Source: Cryobacterium arcticum | GTDB lineage: Bacteria > Actinomycetota > Actinomycetes > Actinomycetales > Microbacteriaceae | Length of the DNA: 64,000 nucleotides | NCBI RefSeq assembly: GCF_001679725.1 | Contig: NZ_CP016282.1 | Span: 1,426,001 to 1,490,000 of the forward strand | Direction: 5' to 3' | Shown: positions 8,036-16,947 of the stretch, in pieces | How positions within the stretch are numbered: position 1 is the stretch's first letter | Layout of the letters: each line of letters opens with the position of its first letter | Position numbers and translations under genes: made by a program | Notes under the pieces: model-generated | Database searches by the model: none | Told to the model about the DNA's origin: nothing | The model's input: the letters and a program-made list of their open reading frames with translations, nothing else

Positions 8036-8064
8036 ACAGCGAATAACCGGCCCCCGGATCGACA
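8036..8064 (-). promoter_or_regulatory. Second putative ECF42-type promoter
   Basis: Read on the minus strand, TGTCGA, 17 bases and CGCTGT lie 55 bp before the ATG of the second DGPF gene. It shares AGC-TGTCGA and TT-CGCT-R-TA with the promoter at 5742-5770, whereas the spacer sequences differ. That is the pattern expected of real sigma contacts rather than a duplication. Confidence 0.6.
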
Positions 8065-8236
8065 GCTAGGCCAAGATTGTTCAAAATTGAGCCGCCGCCG
8101 ACGCCCAGATGTGCCAGCTGTCATACTCGCCGTAATCGGCTATCGCGCTGAATAAGCGGCCCGCGCGATCCTCGGCCCGGGAACCTCCGCGAAAGAGGCA
8201 GCTTTCCCCTTCACTATGACCCCAGGAGCCCGCACC

Positions 8237-8865
8237 ATGCGCCTCACCAAAACCATCGCCACCTCGACCGCCGGGCTGGTCATTCTGTTCACTCTCAGCG
8301 GCTGCCAGCTGGCATCTCAGACCGACAGCCAGACCATTGACTAGACGCAAAGTGCCGAGGAACCGGATACCGCGGTCGTGGGGGAAGCGCTGCTTACGGC
8401 CACGCTGATCCGAGTCGTCGACGGAGACACGATCACGGTCGTGCCCTCTGAGCTGCTTCCTGCCATCGACGACGCGGGCACCGAGCACGCCGTACGGCTG
8501 CTGGGCATCGACACCCCGAGATGAACACGATGAGCGACGAGGCCCCAGAATGTGGCGCCCAGCAGGCAGCCGACTACCTTGAGGAGTTTCTGCAGAGCTA
8601 CGGCGACGCGGACCAGCTCACGCTCACCTTCGACGCCCAGGCCGACCGCACGGACCGCTTCGGCCGCTCGCTGGCTTACGTGCAGGTCAACGACGCTGCG
8701 GGCACTGACGTGGCCCTCGCTCTGGCCACCCGGGGTCTAGCTGAGGCGTGGTATCCCCGAGGCGAGCCGGAACCGGAGCGCTACGGCGGCTACGCCGGAG
8801 CCTAGGACGTAGCCGAGACCTCTAGCTACGGTCTTTACGCCATCTGCGATTCGATCGGCCGGTAG
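8237..8865 (+). pseudogene. Secreted thermonuclease (staphylococcal-nuclease fold) pseudogene
   Basis: An ATG opens a lipoprotein-like signal (TAGLVILFTLSGCQL, lipobox Cys at about residue 20). The frame meets a TAG at 8342, then resumes with nuclease sequence: TLIRVVDGDTITVV and AVRLLGIDTP. One base is then missing at about 8519, because IDTPEMN is restored only by a frame change. The rest follows in the next frame (ECGAQQAADYLEEF, DRFGRSLAYVQV, LAEAWYPRGEPEPERYGGY). A second in-frame TAG at 8803 precedes the natural tail GLYAICDSIGR, which stops at 8865. Two nonsense changes and one frameshift mean the gene is dead. The family cleaves DNA and RNA outside the cell. Confidence 0.85.
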
Positions 8866-9179
8866 CCAGATCGCCACGAGCAGAATGAGGTTGTCGGTTC
8901 CCATGATTCGAGGGCCTTGGGCTCGGGTGTGGGCGGCTTCCTGCGGGTTTCTGTTCGTGCGTGAAGTTGTCGGCGGTTGCCGCGGGGACTGGTATGGCGC
9001 CTAGTGGCTCTGGAGCAGGCAGCCGTCGTCGTCCTCCCGCTAGCCGCGTCAAAAACAGGGCACCGACCGCCAGAGTATTCTGTTCGTGTTCTGAGCTGCC
9101 CTGTTTCAGTGCGCAATTGTTCCCGTCGTGTATGTGCGATCGCCGCCAAGGTGGTCGGCTCCGATCGGAAGGATGTCGG
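8866..9179. other. Intergenic region between nuclease pseudogene and ltrA-like gene
   Basis: No gene is recognised in these 314 bp. The stretch contains more T and lower GC than its surroundings (for example TATTCTGTTCGTGTTCTGAG at 9077) and leads into a GGAAGGA ribosome-binding site at 9167. Open frames that run in from upstream on the plus strand have no conserved content before the LtrA start. Confidence 0.4.
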
Positions 9180-10415
9180 ATGGCCCCGAGTCTGAATCGA
9201 AGGCGTCTTTTCCGCCCGCGGGACGAGAGCGCGGGCCAGAACCGGGTGACGTTCATCGAGCTGTTCTTCGATCTCATCTTCGTTTTCGCCATCACCCAGC
9301 TCTCCCACACGCTCGTGGAGCACCTGAGCGTCAGGGGCCTGGCCGAGGCAGCTGTCCTCTTGGTCGCGGTCTGGTGGGTGTGGATGTACACAGCCTGGGC
9401 GACGAACTGGCTCGACCCGGAGACCGGCGCGGTGCGCCTGATGCTGTTTGTGTTGATGCTTCTCGGTCTCGTGCTCAGTACCTCGATCCCGGGGGCGTTC
9501 GGCGACCGGGCGCTGGGATTCGCCGTCGCCTACGTCGTGATGCAGGTCGGTCGCACGGCGTTCTTGGCCTGGCGCTACCGGGCGGTCGAACCGTCCAGCG
9601 CGTTGAATATCACGCGGATCACGATCTGGTTCCTTGCCTCTGCTCCGCTCTGGCTCCTGGGCGCCGTGCTCGGCGGTGACGCGCAACTCGCGCTCTGGGC
9701 GGCGGCGATTCTGCTCGAAACCGTCGGGCCGTCGGTGCGTTATTACACGCCGATCCTCGGCGCCTCACCGACATCATCCTGGTCGGTGTCCGGAGGGCAT
9801 ATCGCCGAGAGGAGCGGACTGTTCGTCATCCTGGCCCTCGGCGAATCGGTGCTGGTGACCGGCACGGCCTTCAGCCGAGGTGACATCAGCGCACCCGCTG
9901 TCGGCGGGGTGCTCGCTGCGTTTGTGGGCACGATCCTGTTCTGGCTGCTGTATTTCAGCAATGGTGCGGAGCGCGGCTCTCGCTTCATCCGTTCGTCGGA
10001 GCTGACCGGACCGATCGCCCGGCTCACCTATGTTTACCTGCACATCCCGATCGTCGCGGGCGTCGTGCTGAGCGCCGTCGGCGATGAACTCGTCCTCGCT
10101 CATCCTGAGGACCAGCTGAGTCGTGGCGGCCTGGCGGTTGTGATCGGCGCCCCGGCGCTCTACCTGATCGGAAATCTGCTGTTCAAAAGGTCGGTTGGCC
10201 GTCCCTGGCTGATCTCGCATCTGGTCGGGGTCGCCGCCCTCATGGCCGTCTATGCGGCCACCGTGACCGTACTCCCACCCCTGGGTGGCCTGGCGGTGTT
10301 ATGGATCAGCACTTCCGTTGTCGCGCTGGTGGTGGTCGCCGATGAAGTGAGTGCCCGTCGCGACGGTTCCAGTCGGCCGAACGGTGAACCCGAGGCCAAC
10401 ACCGCGACGACGTAG
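9180..10415 (+). CDS. Low temperature requirement protein A (LtrA) family membrane protein
   Basis: A 411-residue polytopic membrane protein. After a short basic start (RRRLFRPRDE) comes the family signature VTFIELFFDLIFVFAITQLSH at about residues 22-42, then roughly ten hydrophobic spans up to the C-terminus. A second conserved block, GLFVILALGESVLVTG, sits near the middle. LtrA was first linked to growth at low temperature in Listeria; its transport or enzymatic role is still unclear. ATG 9180 has GGAAGGA just upstream and fits the usual family start. The gene is monocistronic, with a converging hairpin downstream. Confidence 0.88.
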   Translation: MAPSLNRRRLFRPRDESAGQNRVTFIELFFDLIFVFAITQLSHTLVEHLSVRGLAEAAVLLVAVWWVWMYTAWATNWLDPETGAVRLMLFVLMLLGLVLSTSIPGAFGDRALGFAVAYVVMQVGRTAFLAWRYRAVEPSSALNITRITIWFLASAPLWLLGAVLGGDAQLALWAAAILLETVGPSVRYYTPILGASPTSSWSVSGGHIAERSGLFVILALGESVLVTGTAFSRGDISAPAVGGVLAAFVGTILFWLLYFSNGAERGSRFIRSSELTGPIARLTYVYLHIPIVAGVVLSAVGDELVLAHPEDQLSRGGLAVVIGAPALYLIGNLLFKRSVGRPWLISHLVGVAALMAVYAATVTVLPPLGGLAVLWISTSVVALVVVADEVSARRDGSSRPNGEPEANTATT

Positions 10416-10570
10416 GGATGCGCCGAAAGTTGGTGTGCGGGCCCAGCTGTCGGTGCTGCGAATGAGTGCCGGTTGACAAGGAAATTGCTTCTGAGGGTTC
10501 TTCGGAACGGACTCCTCGCGTGGCCTCTCAATGACCTCCTCGCGCTTCAAAATAGGCCCAGGCACAGAAA

Positions 10571-10606
10571 CGGCGCAGAACCGAGGATGTCCTCAGTTCA
10601 GCGCCG
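10571..10606. terminator. Bidirectional hairpin between LtrA and reductase genes
   Basis: CGGCGC, GAAC and GAGGA pair in order with TCCTC, GTTC and GCGCCG around a TG loop, giving 15 base pairs with two internal mismatches. It lies between convergent genes, 11 bases from the reductase stop codon. Confidence 0.65.
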
Positions 10607-10616
10607 CGGGTCTGGA

Positions 10617-11258
10617 TCAGATCGTGCGCGGTGCCTTTGCCAGGTTGGCCTCGAGCTCAGCGATGGTCTGACGCGAGCCATAGGCTGGGCGATCGCGCTC
10701 GACGCGCCAGCTCTCGGAGAGTGGACCGATGTTCACGGTGTCGAAACCGAATTCGTCGTAAAGCTTCGTGACTAAGTCGGAGGCATCCGCAAAGTCGGAC
10801 GACGTAGCGAGCGCACGCCGTGCCGGGTCACCGGTTGGGAACGAGTCAGCAGTGATGTCAGCGGCCGTGATGTGGTTGAAGCCCTTCGCTACGCGCGAAG
10901 TCGGCAGGTGCTCCTGCAGCATGCCGGTAACGGTTGCCTCACCGTTGTCGAGGGCCTCGATGTGGCCGTCGCGTTCGAAGTAGTAGTTGTTGGTGTCGAT
11001 GACGATCTTTCCGGCGAGCGGCTGGACCGGCACGTCCGCATAGGCCTTGAGCGGCACGGTCACGACCGCGACGTCGGCAGCCTCTGCCGCCTGCACTGCG
11101 GTTCCGGCTGTGGCCTTCGGGCCGAGCTCGGCGACGAGGTCAGCGAGAGTCTCGGGGCCGCGAGAATTGCTGATCACGACGTCGTAGCCGCTCTCGATCG
11201 CCTTGCGGGCGACCTGGCTGCCAATGTTTCCTGCACCGATGATTCCGATAGTTGTCAT
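10617..11258 (-). CDS. NADP/F420-type reductase (NAD(P)-binding oxidoreductase)
   Basis: The 213-residue protein starts with a dinucleotide-binding motif, TIGIIGAGNIGSQVARKAI, followed by VVISNSRGPETLADLV, the arrangement seen in coenzyme F420:NADP oxidoreductases and related pyrroline-carboxylate-reductase-like proteins. VIDTNNYYFERDG lies in the middle and KGFNHI follows. The start at 11258 was selected because the Rossmann motif begins at residue 3; a longer frame upstream is not conserved in character. Whether it uses F420 cannot be decided from sequence, and the context (exporter upstream, LtrA downstream) gives no pathway. Confidence 0.82.
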   Translation of the reverse strand: MTTIGIIGAGNIGSQVARKAIESGYDVVISNSRGPETLADLVAELGPKATAGTAVQAAEAADVAVVTVPLKAYADVPVQPLAGKIVIDTNNYYFERDGHIEALDNGEATVTGMLQEHLPTSRVAKGFNHITAADITADSFPTGDPARRALATSSDFADASDLVTKLYDEFGFDTVNIGPLSESWRVERDRPAYGSRQTIAELEANLAKAPRTI

Positions 11259-11411
11259 GCTCGTGACAACGGGCCCGGCGTCGAAAATGTTCCCGGCATT
11301 GTACGTCTCGATCCTGTTCCGCTTCGAAATAACCCCTGCAGAGCGGTGAAACACCAAGCGTGATGAGACAACCTATCGAGGCGCTCGGGGGCGGGGCATC
11401 GTGCTCAGCGA

Positions 11412-13313
11412 CTAGATCCCGCTCAGCGCTTCCTCTTCCGCCGCAACATTCTTCTGCACGGCGAACTGGGTCCGGTGCAATTCCTCGTACCGCCCACCCA
11501 CAGCCAGCAGTTCCTCGTGCGTACCGCGCTCCACAATCGAGCCGTCCTCGACCACGAGGATCAGGTCCGCGCTGCGGATGGTGGAGAGGCGGTGCGCGAT
11601 CACCATCGCCGTGCGTCCCTCGAGCGCCTCGCTGAGCGCCGCCTGCACGGCGGCCTCCGATGTCGAGTCCAGCGCCGCCGTCGCCTCGTCGAGGATGACG
11701 ACGCGGGGCTGGGCGAGCAGGAGCCTCGCGATGGTCATCCGCTGGCGCTCGCCGCCGGACAGTCGGTAGCCACGCTCGCCCACCATGGTGTCCAGCTGGT
11801 CCGGCAGCGACCGGATGAGCGGCTCGAGCCGTGCACGGCGCACGGCGTCCCACACCTCATCGTCGGTCGCCTCCGGCCTTGCGAGGCGGAGGTTGGAGAG
11901 GATGGTCTCGTGGAACAGGTGGCCGTCCTGCGTCACCATGCCCAAGGTGTGCCGCATGGAGGCGAACGTGACATCGCGGACATCCGCGCCTGCGAGGCGC
12001 ACGGCCCCGCTGTCGACGTCATACAGGCGCGAGAGAAGCTGCGCGATCGTGGACTTGCCGGCACCGGACGAACCAACGAGGGCAACGGTCTGCCCCGGCT
12101 CGATCCGGAAGGACACGCCGTGCAGCACTTCCTCGCCGCCGCGGGTGTCCAGCGTGGCGACCTCTTCGAGAGAGGCCAGGGACACCTTGTCCGCGGACGG
12201 GTAGGCGAAGCGGACGTTGTCGAACTCGACGGACACCTGGCCGTCGGGAACGGCGCCGGCGTTGGGCTTCTCCTTGATGAGCGGGTCGAGGTCCAGCACC
12301 TCGAAGACCCGCTCGAAGCTGACCACCGCGCTCATGATCTCCACCCGGGCGTTGGCGAGGCTGGTCAGCGGCGCGTAGAGGCGGGTGAGGAGGAGCGCCA
12401 GGGTGACCACGTCACCGGTGTTGAGCTGGCCGGCGAGGGCGAGGGAGCCGCCGAGCCCGTACACGAGCGCGAGGGCGAGAGCGGAGACGAGCATCAGTGC
12501 GGTGAAGAAAACGAACTGCAGCATCGCTGTGCGCACCCCGATGTCGCGCACGCGGGCGGCGCGGACGCGGAACTCCTCGGCCTCCTCGTCGGGCCGGCCG
12601 AACAGCTTGACGAGGGTGGCGCCGGGTGCCGAGAAGCGCTCGGTCATCTGCGTGCTCATCGCGGAATTATGATCGGCGGCCTCGCGGCGCAGCGCGGCGA
12701 GGCGGCTGCCCATGCGGCGCGCGGGGATCAGGAAGATGGGGAGCATGATCACGGCGAGAACCGTCACGAGCCAGGACGTGCTGAGCATGACGAACAGGGT
12801 GAGGATCAGCGCCACGAGGTTGGTGACCACGCCGGACAGCGTGCCGCTGAAGGCCTGCTGGGCGCCGATCACATCGTTGTTGAGGCGGCTCACGAGGGCG
12901 CCCGTTCGCGTGCGGGTGAAGAATGCGATCGGCATCTTCTGCACGTGGTTGAAGACGGCGGTGCGGAGGTCCAGGATCACGCCTTCGCCGATCCGCGCCG
13001 AGTACCAGCGCGTCACGAGGGACACGCCGGCGTCGGCTATGGCCACGAGGGCGATGACGACGGCGAGCCACACGATCGTGCTGACCGCGCCCTGGGCGAC
13101 GATGACGTCGACCACCTGGCCGGCGAGCACCGGCGTCGCGACCGCGAGGAACGCTCCCACGGTGGAGAGGGTGATGAAGATCAGCAGCTTGCTCCGGTAG
13201 GGCACCGCGAACGTCAGGATCCGCCGAACGGACTCACGGGAGAAGCCGTGTTTGCCGTCCCTGGCGCTCGAGATCTTGTACAGCGAGCTCCAGGCCGCGC
13301 CTTCCATGCTCAT
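11412..13313 (-). CDS. ABC exporter half-transporter (fused permease and ATPase)
   Basis: This 633-residue protein has an N-terminal six-helix exporter domain (about residues 40-330) and a nucleotide-binding domain. Walker A GSSGAGKST lies near residue 412, the signature LSGGERQR near 517 and Walker B VVILDEATAALD near 536; an H-loop follows in MVIAHRLSTIRSADLI. Such proteins act as homodimers or heterodimers exporting lipids, drugs or peptides. No partner gene lies beside it, so a homodimer is likely. The start at 13313 (MSMEG) follows the strong site GGAAGGAACCTC. Substrate unknown. Confidence 0.93.
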   Translation of the reverse strand: MSMEGAAWSSLYKISSARDGKHGFSRESVRRILTFAVPYRSKLLIFITLSTVGAFLAVATPVLAGQVVDVIVAQGAVSTIVWLAVVIALVAIADAGVSLVTRWYSARIGEGVILDLRTAVFNHVQKMPIAFFTRTRTGALVSRLNNDVIGAQQAFSGTLSGVVTNLVALILTLFVMLSTSWLVTVLAVIMLPIFLIPARRMGSRLAALRREAADHNSAMSTQMTERFSAPGATLVKLFGRPDEEAEEFRVRAARVRDIGVRTAMLQFVFFTALMLVSALALALVYGLGGSLALAGQLNTGDVVTLALLLTRLYAPLTSLANARVEIMSAVVSFERVFEVLDLDPLIKEKPNAGAVPDGQVSVEFDNVRFAYPSADKVSLASLEEVATLDTRGGEEVLHGVSFRIEPGQTVALVGSSGAGKSTIAQLLSRLYDVDSGAVRLAGADVRDVTFASMRHTLGMVTQDGHLFHETILSNLRLARPEATDDEVWDAVRRARLEPLIRSLPDQLDTMVGERGYRLSGGERQRMTIARLLLAQPRVVILDEATAALDSTSEAAVQAALSEALEGRTAMVIAHRLSTIRSADLILVVEDGSIVERGTHEELLAVGGRYEELHRTQFAVQKNVAAEEEALSGI

Positions 13314-13470
13314 TGAGGTTCCTTCCGTGGGCAGAAGGCCAAGCTTAGATGGCGGGTTGCCCGAGCTCGGTTCTCCTCGGCGGTGGCCAGTCGGACCCGT
13401 TGAGGGAATCGGCTCGGCCGGTAATGAGGTTGGGGGATATGTGCGACTGAGGATTCCTTGCGTAGGGGCA

Positions 13471-13484
13471 TGTATGCGCATACA
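13471..13484. promoter_or_regulatory. 14-bp perfect palindrome TGTATGCGCATACA
   Basis: The palindrome lies about 100 bp upstream of the secreted DUF3131 gene and 160 bp from the exporter start, in the divergent promoter region. The central GCGC resembles LacI/GntR-type operators. No adjacent regulator gene is present, so the binding protein would act from elsewhere. Confidence 0.4.
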
Positions 13485-13583
13485 CTCTTCGGAACGTGCT
13501 TAGCGCGCCTCAGATGGGCCCGGTCATCCGGTGATCGGTCGCTCGGCGCCGACGCGGTCAACGACGACACGGAGGAACACGCT

Positions 13584-15155
13584 GTGAAACGAACACCAAA
13601 GATTGCCGTGATGTGCGCCGCGCTGGTGGCGGGAACGCTCATCATCGCGCCGAGCGCCACCGCCGCGACCGGCACATCGAAGGGCCCTGCGACGGGGGAT
13701 CCCCGTGGAGACACCGCGGTCCTCCAGAGCTATGCCGTCGATACCTGGGCCTCCCTCGACGCCATGACCGACAAGAAGACCGGGCTGCCCGCGGACAAGC
13801 TTCAGGGCGACCTGTCCGAGCCGAGCGACAACACCAGCCCGACCAATATCGGCGGCTACCTGTGGTCGGTCGTCTCGGCGCGGGACCTCGGCATCATCAG
13901 CAAGCAGGATGCCTTCAAGCGCATGAAATCCACCCTCAAGACCCTCGAGCGGATCGAGCGGCACGAGCCCAGTGGCATGTTCTACAACTGGTACTCGCCG
14001 CGCGACGGGCACAAGCTCACCACTTGGCCGGGGAGTGACGACCCGGTCGACCCGTTCCTGAGCTCGGTGGACAACGGCTGGCTCGCCGCATCCTTCCGCA
14101 TCGTCGTCGAGGCCGAACCTCGCCTCGCCCGATCGGCCGACGCGCTCTACGCCAGCATGGACTTCGGCTACTTCCACGACCTCGAGGGCGGAGCGAACGC
14201 CGTCAACGGCGCCGGGCTCAATCGCGGCGGTTTCTGGGTGACACCCCCGCCCGGCTGCAGCGTTCCCGGCAACTACGGCGACGACGGCTCCGAGCTCTAC
14301 TACACCTGCCACCACTACGACACGAGTGTGAGCGAGGCGCGCATCGTGAACTACCTCGGCATCGCCAACGGGCAGATCCCTGCTGAGGCCTACTACGGCA
14401 CCCTGCGCACCATGCCTGACCAGGGCTGCGACTTCGCCTGGCAGGAACAGAAGCCCACCGGCGAAACGCGGGAGCACCTCGGTGTGCCCGTCTACGAAGG
14501 CGTCTACGAGTACCGGGGAATGAAACTCGTTCCGGCCTGGGGCGGCAGCATGTTCGAGGCACTGATGCCTGACTTGCTCGTGCCCGAAGCCGACTGGGGG
14601 CCGCAATCCTGGGCCGTGAACCACCCGGCAAGCGTGCGCGCCCAGATCGAGCACGGTCTCGACGAGGCCGGCTACGGCTACTGGGGCTTCTCCCCGGCGA
14701 GCGATCCCTTCGGCGAGTACGCGGAGTACGGAGTCGAGGGAGTGGGCATGAGCGCCGACGGTTACGCCTCCGACCGGGAGCGGACCAACGTCGATGCCGG
14801 CTACGACGGATGCCGCGAGGCCGCCAACCCGAACCCCGATTTCAGCGACGGCGTCGTGACGCCGCACGCCTCATTCCTCGCGCTGGCGTATGACAAGCCG
14901 GCCGTGCTGAGCAACCTCGCGGGCATCAAGAACGACCTGGGCGCCTATGGCCCCGGCGGCTTCTACGACGCCGTCGCGACAGAGAGCGGCACCATCGCCG
15001 AGCGGTACCTCTCCCTCGATCAGTCGATGATCATGGCCGCGGTCGCCAACGACCTGCTCGACGACCGGCTCAAGGACTACTTCGTCGACGACACCTTCGA
15101 GGCCGCCGTGCGCCCGCTCGTCGAAGCTCAGATCTTCGGTTCCAAGCTGGAATGA
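13584..15155 (+). CDS. Secreted DUF3131 / glucoamylase-like protein
   Basis: A 523-residue exported protein. KRTPKIAVMCAALVAGTLI followed by ATAA is a classical signal peptide with cleavage near residue 28. The mature part carries DUF3131 segments: TSPTNIGGYLWSVVSARDLG, FLSSVDNGWLAASF and AWGGSMFEALMPDLLVPE, then YGYWGFSPASDPFGEY. The fold is related to (alpha/alpha)6-barrel glucoamylases and cyclic-glucan-synthase-associated domains, so a carbohydrate substrate is likely but unproven. GTG 13584 has GGAGGA upstream. A palindrome in the promoter region suggests regulation. Confidence 0.8.
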   Translation: MKRTPKIAVMCAALVAGTLIIAPSATAATGTSKGPATGDPRGDTAVLQSYAVDTWASLDAMTDKKTGLPADKLQGDLSEPSDNTSPTNIGGYLWSVVSARDLGIISKQDAFKRMKSTLKTLERIERHEPSGMFYNWYSPRDGHKLTTWPGSDDPVDPFLSSVDNGWLAASFRIVVEAEPRLARSADALYASMDFGYFHDLEGGANAVNGAGLNRGGFWVTPPPGCSVPGNYGDDGSELYYTCHHYDTSVSEARIVNYLGIANGQIPAEAYYGTLRTMPDQGCDFAWQEQKPTGETREHLGVPVYEGVYEYRGMKLVPAWGGSMFEALMPDLLVPEADWGPQSWAVNHPASVRAQIEHGLDEAGYGYWGFSPASDPFGEYAEYGVEGVGMSADGYASDRERTNVDAGYDGCREAANPNPDFSDGVVTPHASFLALAYDKPAVLSNLAGIKNDLGAYGPGGFYDAVATESGTIAERYLSLDQSMIMAAVANDLLDDRLKDYFVDDTFEAAVRPLVEAQIFGSKLE

Positions 15156-15225
15156 CCGGGCCACCGCGCCCCGTCCCGGCGGGGCAGGGTGCGGCGCATG
15201 CTCTCAGAGGGGATAACGCTGCGTG

Positions 15226-15261
15226 GGAGGCGCATCCCGGGAAGTCCCGGGGTGCGTCTCC
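15226..15261. terminator. Hairpin between convergent DUF3131 and hydrolase genes
   Basis: GGAGGCGCATCCCGGG pairs with CCCGGGGTGCGTCTCC around a four-base loop, with three G-T pairs. It lies between the two convergent stop codons. Confidence 0.65.
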
Positions 15262-15279
15262 CCGTGCGCGTGGCCGCGT

Positions 15280-16116
15280 TTACTGCTGGATGAACTCGAG
15301 AAGGTCGGGGTTGAGGACGTCGGCGTGCGTCGTCAACATTCCGTGTGGGAAGCCCTCGTAGATCTTGAGGGTCGAGTTGCTCAGAAGCTCGTGCTGCTTG
15401 AGCGACGCATCCTTGTAGGGCACGACCTGGTCGTCGTCGCCCTGCATCACGAGAACCGGAACGCTGATCGACCGGAGGTCTTCGGTCTGGTCCGTCTCCG
15501 AGAACGCCTTGATTCCTTCATAGTGCGCCAGGGCGCTGCCCGTCATGCCTTGGCGCCACCAGTTGTCGATGACGGCCTGGGACGCCTCGGTGCCGTCACG
15601 GTTGAACCCGTAGAAGGGCCCGGAGGCCACCGCCACGAAGAACTCAGCCCGATTGGCGGCCAGTGCGTCGCGAAAACCGTCGAAGACCGACAGGGGCAAT
15701 CCTTCTGGGTTGGCATCCGTCTGCACCATCAGCGGGGGAACCGCTGCAACGAGAACAGCCTTCGCCACGCGGCCTTGGGGCTCGCCGAACTGGGCGACGT
15801 ACCGGGCGACCTGGCCGCCCCCGGTGGAGTGGCCGATGTGGATGGCGTTCTTCAGGTCGAGGTGTTCGACGACCGCGGACACATCGCTGGCGTAGTGGTC
15901 CATGTCATGGCCGGTGCCGATGTCTGTCGACCGGCCGTGGCCGCGGCGGTCGCTCGCGATGACCCGGTATCCCTTGGAGTGGAAAAAGAGCATCTGTGCG
16001 TCCCAGTCGTCGCTGGAAAGTGGCCAGCCGTGGTGGAACACGATGGGCTGGGCGTCCTTGTTGCCCCAGTCCTTGTAGAAGATTTCTGTGCCGTCTTCGG
16101 TCGTAACAAATGCCAT
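15280..16116 (-). CDS. Alpha/beta hydrolase (non-haem chloroperoxidase / esterase type)
   Basis: A 278-residue alpha/beta hydrolase. FHHGWPLSSDDW supplies the oxyanion-hole region, and the nucleophile Ser97 lies in IGHSTGGGQVARYV. The acid comes from VLVMQGDDDQVVPY and the histidine from FPHGM near the C-terminus. This arrangement is typical of bacterial cofactor-free haloperoxidases and aryl esterases, which mainly hydrolyse esters and can perhydrolyse acetate. AAGGGAGG precedes the ATG. It is transcribed alone, and the 287-bp upstream region contains AGACA-GT-TGTCT (16233-16244), a possible operator. Confidence 0.9.
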   Translation of the reverse strand: MAFVTTEDGTEIFYKDWGNKDAQPIVFHHGWPLSSDDWDAQMLFFHSKGYRVIASDRRGHGRSTDIGTGHDMDHYASDVSAVVEHLDLKNAIHIGHSTGGGQVARYVAQFGEPQGRVAKAVLVAAVPPLMVQTDANPEGLPLSVFDGFRDALAANRAEFFVAVASGPFYGFNRDGTEASQAVIDNWWRQGMTGSALAHYEGIKAFSETDQTEDLRSISVPVLVMQGDDDQVVPYKDASLKQHELLSNSTLKIYEGFPHGMLTTHADVLNPDLLEFIQQ

Positions 16117-16403
16117 GATTGGCCTCCCTTTCTCGTCGAACCAAGCCGCGCTCGGGCCACCTATCGGTATTCCCGCTCCTAGGTCCCGTGGCGCGTGCAT
16201 CAACCGTAAGTGTGGAGCGCTCTCTGAGGGTCAGACAGTTGTCTAATCCTCGGTAGATTCTTGTCGACGGTTGACCGGGTGTCGAGCCCCCTTGCGACGA
16301 ACTGCGAGTACCGCTGCGACATAGTGAGAGTGGTGATCCGACGATCATCCAGACCCTCCGGCCTGACCTTCTCACCTGGCGACCTGACCGTTAACGTGAA
16401 CCC

Positions 16404-16943
16404 ATGCATGCCGACGACGTCGTCAACGAGCCCCGAGGCGAAATCCGGGCCATCGTGTCCTCCTGGGCGGGTACACCCGCATTCCTCTGCGACCGTCACC
16501 TCACCGTTGTGGTGTCCAACAACGCGGCACGAGCCCTCTCAGCTGCGTTCTCGGAGGGAGTGAATCTGGCTCGATTCACCTTCCTGGAGCCCGGCATCGA
16601 CCGGGACCAGCCCGGGTACGACGCGGCGGCTCACCAGGTGGCCGCTTTACTTCGGGTGTCGTTGAATCAGCACCGCGCCGACGATGCCTCCTTCCGTGGC
16701 ATCGTTGGTGACCTGTCCGTGATGAGCATGGATTTCGCCACCGCCTGGGCCGACACCTCGCTTCCGGCTCAGGCGAGCGGTGTCATCGACTTCGCGGACA
16801 CACCGGAGGGACTCATCCGCATGGCCTACCAGGTGCTGCACGTGCCGAACAGCGATGGTGATGCCCTCATCGTGTGGGGAGCACGAGACACAGAGTCGAG
16901 CCAGTCGTTGGCTCGCCTGGTGAAGGCGTCGACCGGCTCGTAG
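16404..16943 (+). CDS. Stand-alone MmyB-like ligand-binding (MLTR) domain protein
   Basis: The 179-residue protein matches only the C-terminal ligand-binding half of MmyB-type XRE regulators (FLCDRHLTVVVSNNAARALS near the start, then DQPGYDAAAHQVAALLRVSL, FRGIVGDLSVMS and LIRMAYQVLHVPN). There is no helix-turn-helix. It ends four bases from a full MmyB-type regulator on the opposite strand, so it may have arisen by duplication and loss of the DNA-binding part. It could still bind ligand or heterodimerise. A TAACGT hexamer six bases before the ATG suggests leaderless expression. Confidence 0.7.
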   Translation: MHADDVVNEPRGEIRAIVSSWAGTPAFLCDRHLTVVVSNNAARALSAAFSEGVNLARFTFLEPGIDRDQPGYDAAAHQVAALLRVSLNQHRADDASFRGIVGDLSVMSMDFATAWADTSLPAQASGVIDFADTPEGLIRMAYQVLHVPNSDGDALIVWGARDTESSQSLARLVKASTGS

Positions 16944-16947
16944 CCGT

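Noticed and set aside
8734..8904. Minus-strand frame starting MGTDNLILLVAIWLP over the nuclease tail
   Set aside because: It looks protein-like at first but is antisense to recognisable nuclease sequence and has no family match.
11475..13316. Long plus-strand open frame antisense to the ABC exporter
   Set aside because: The minus strand has clear Walker, signature and permease motifs; the antisense frame is His/Gly/Glu-rich and is an artefact of high GC at third positions.
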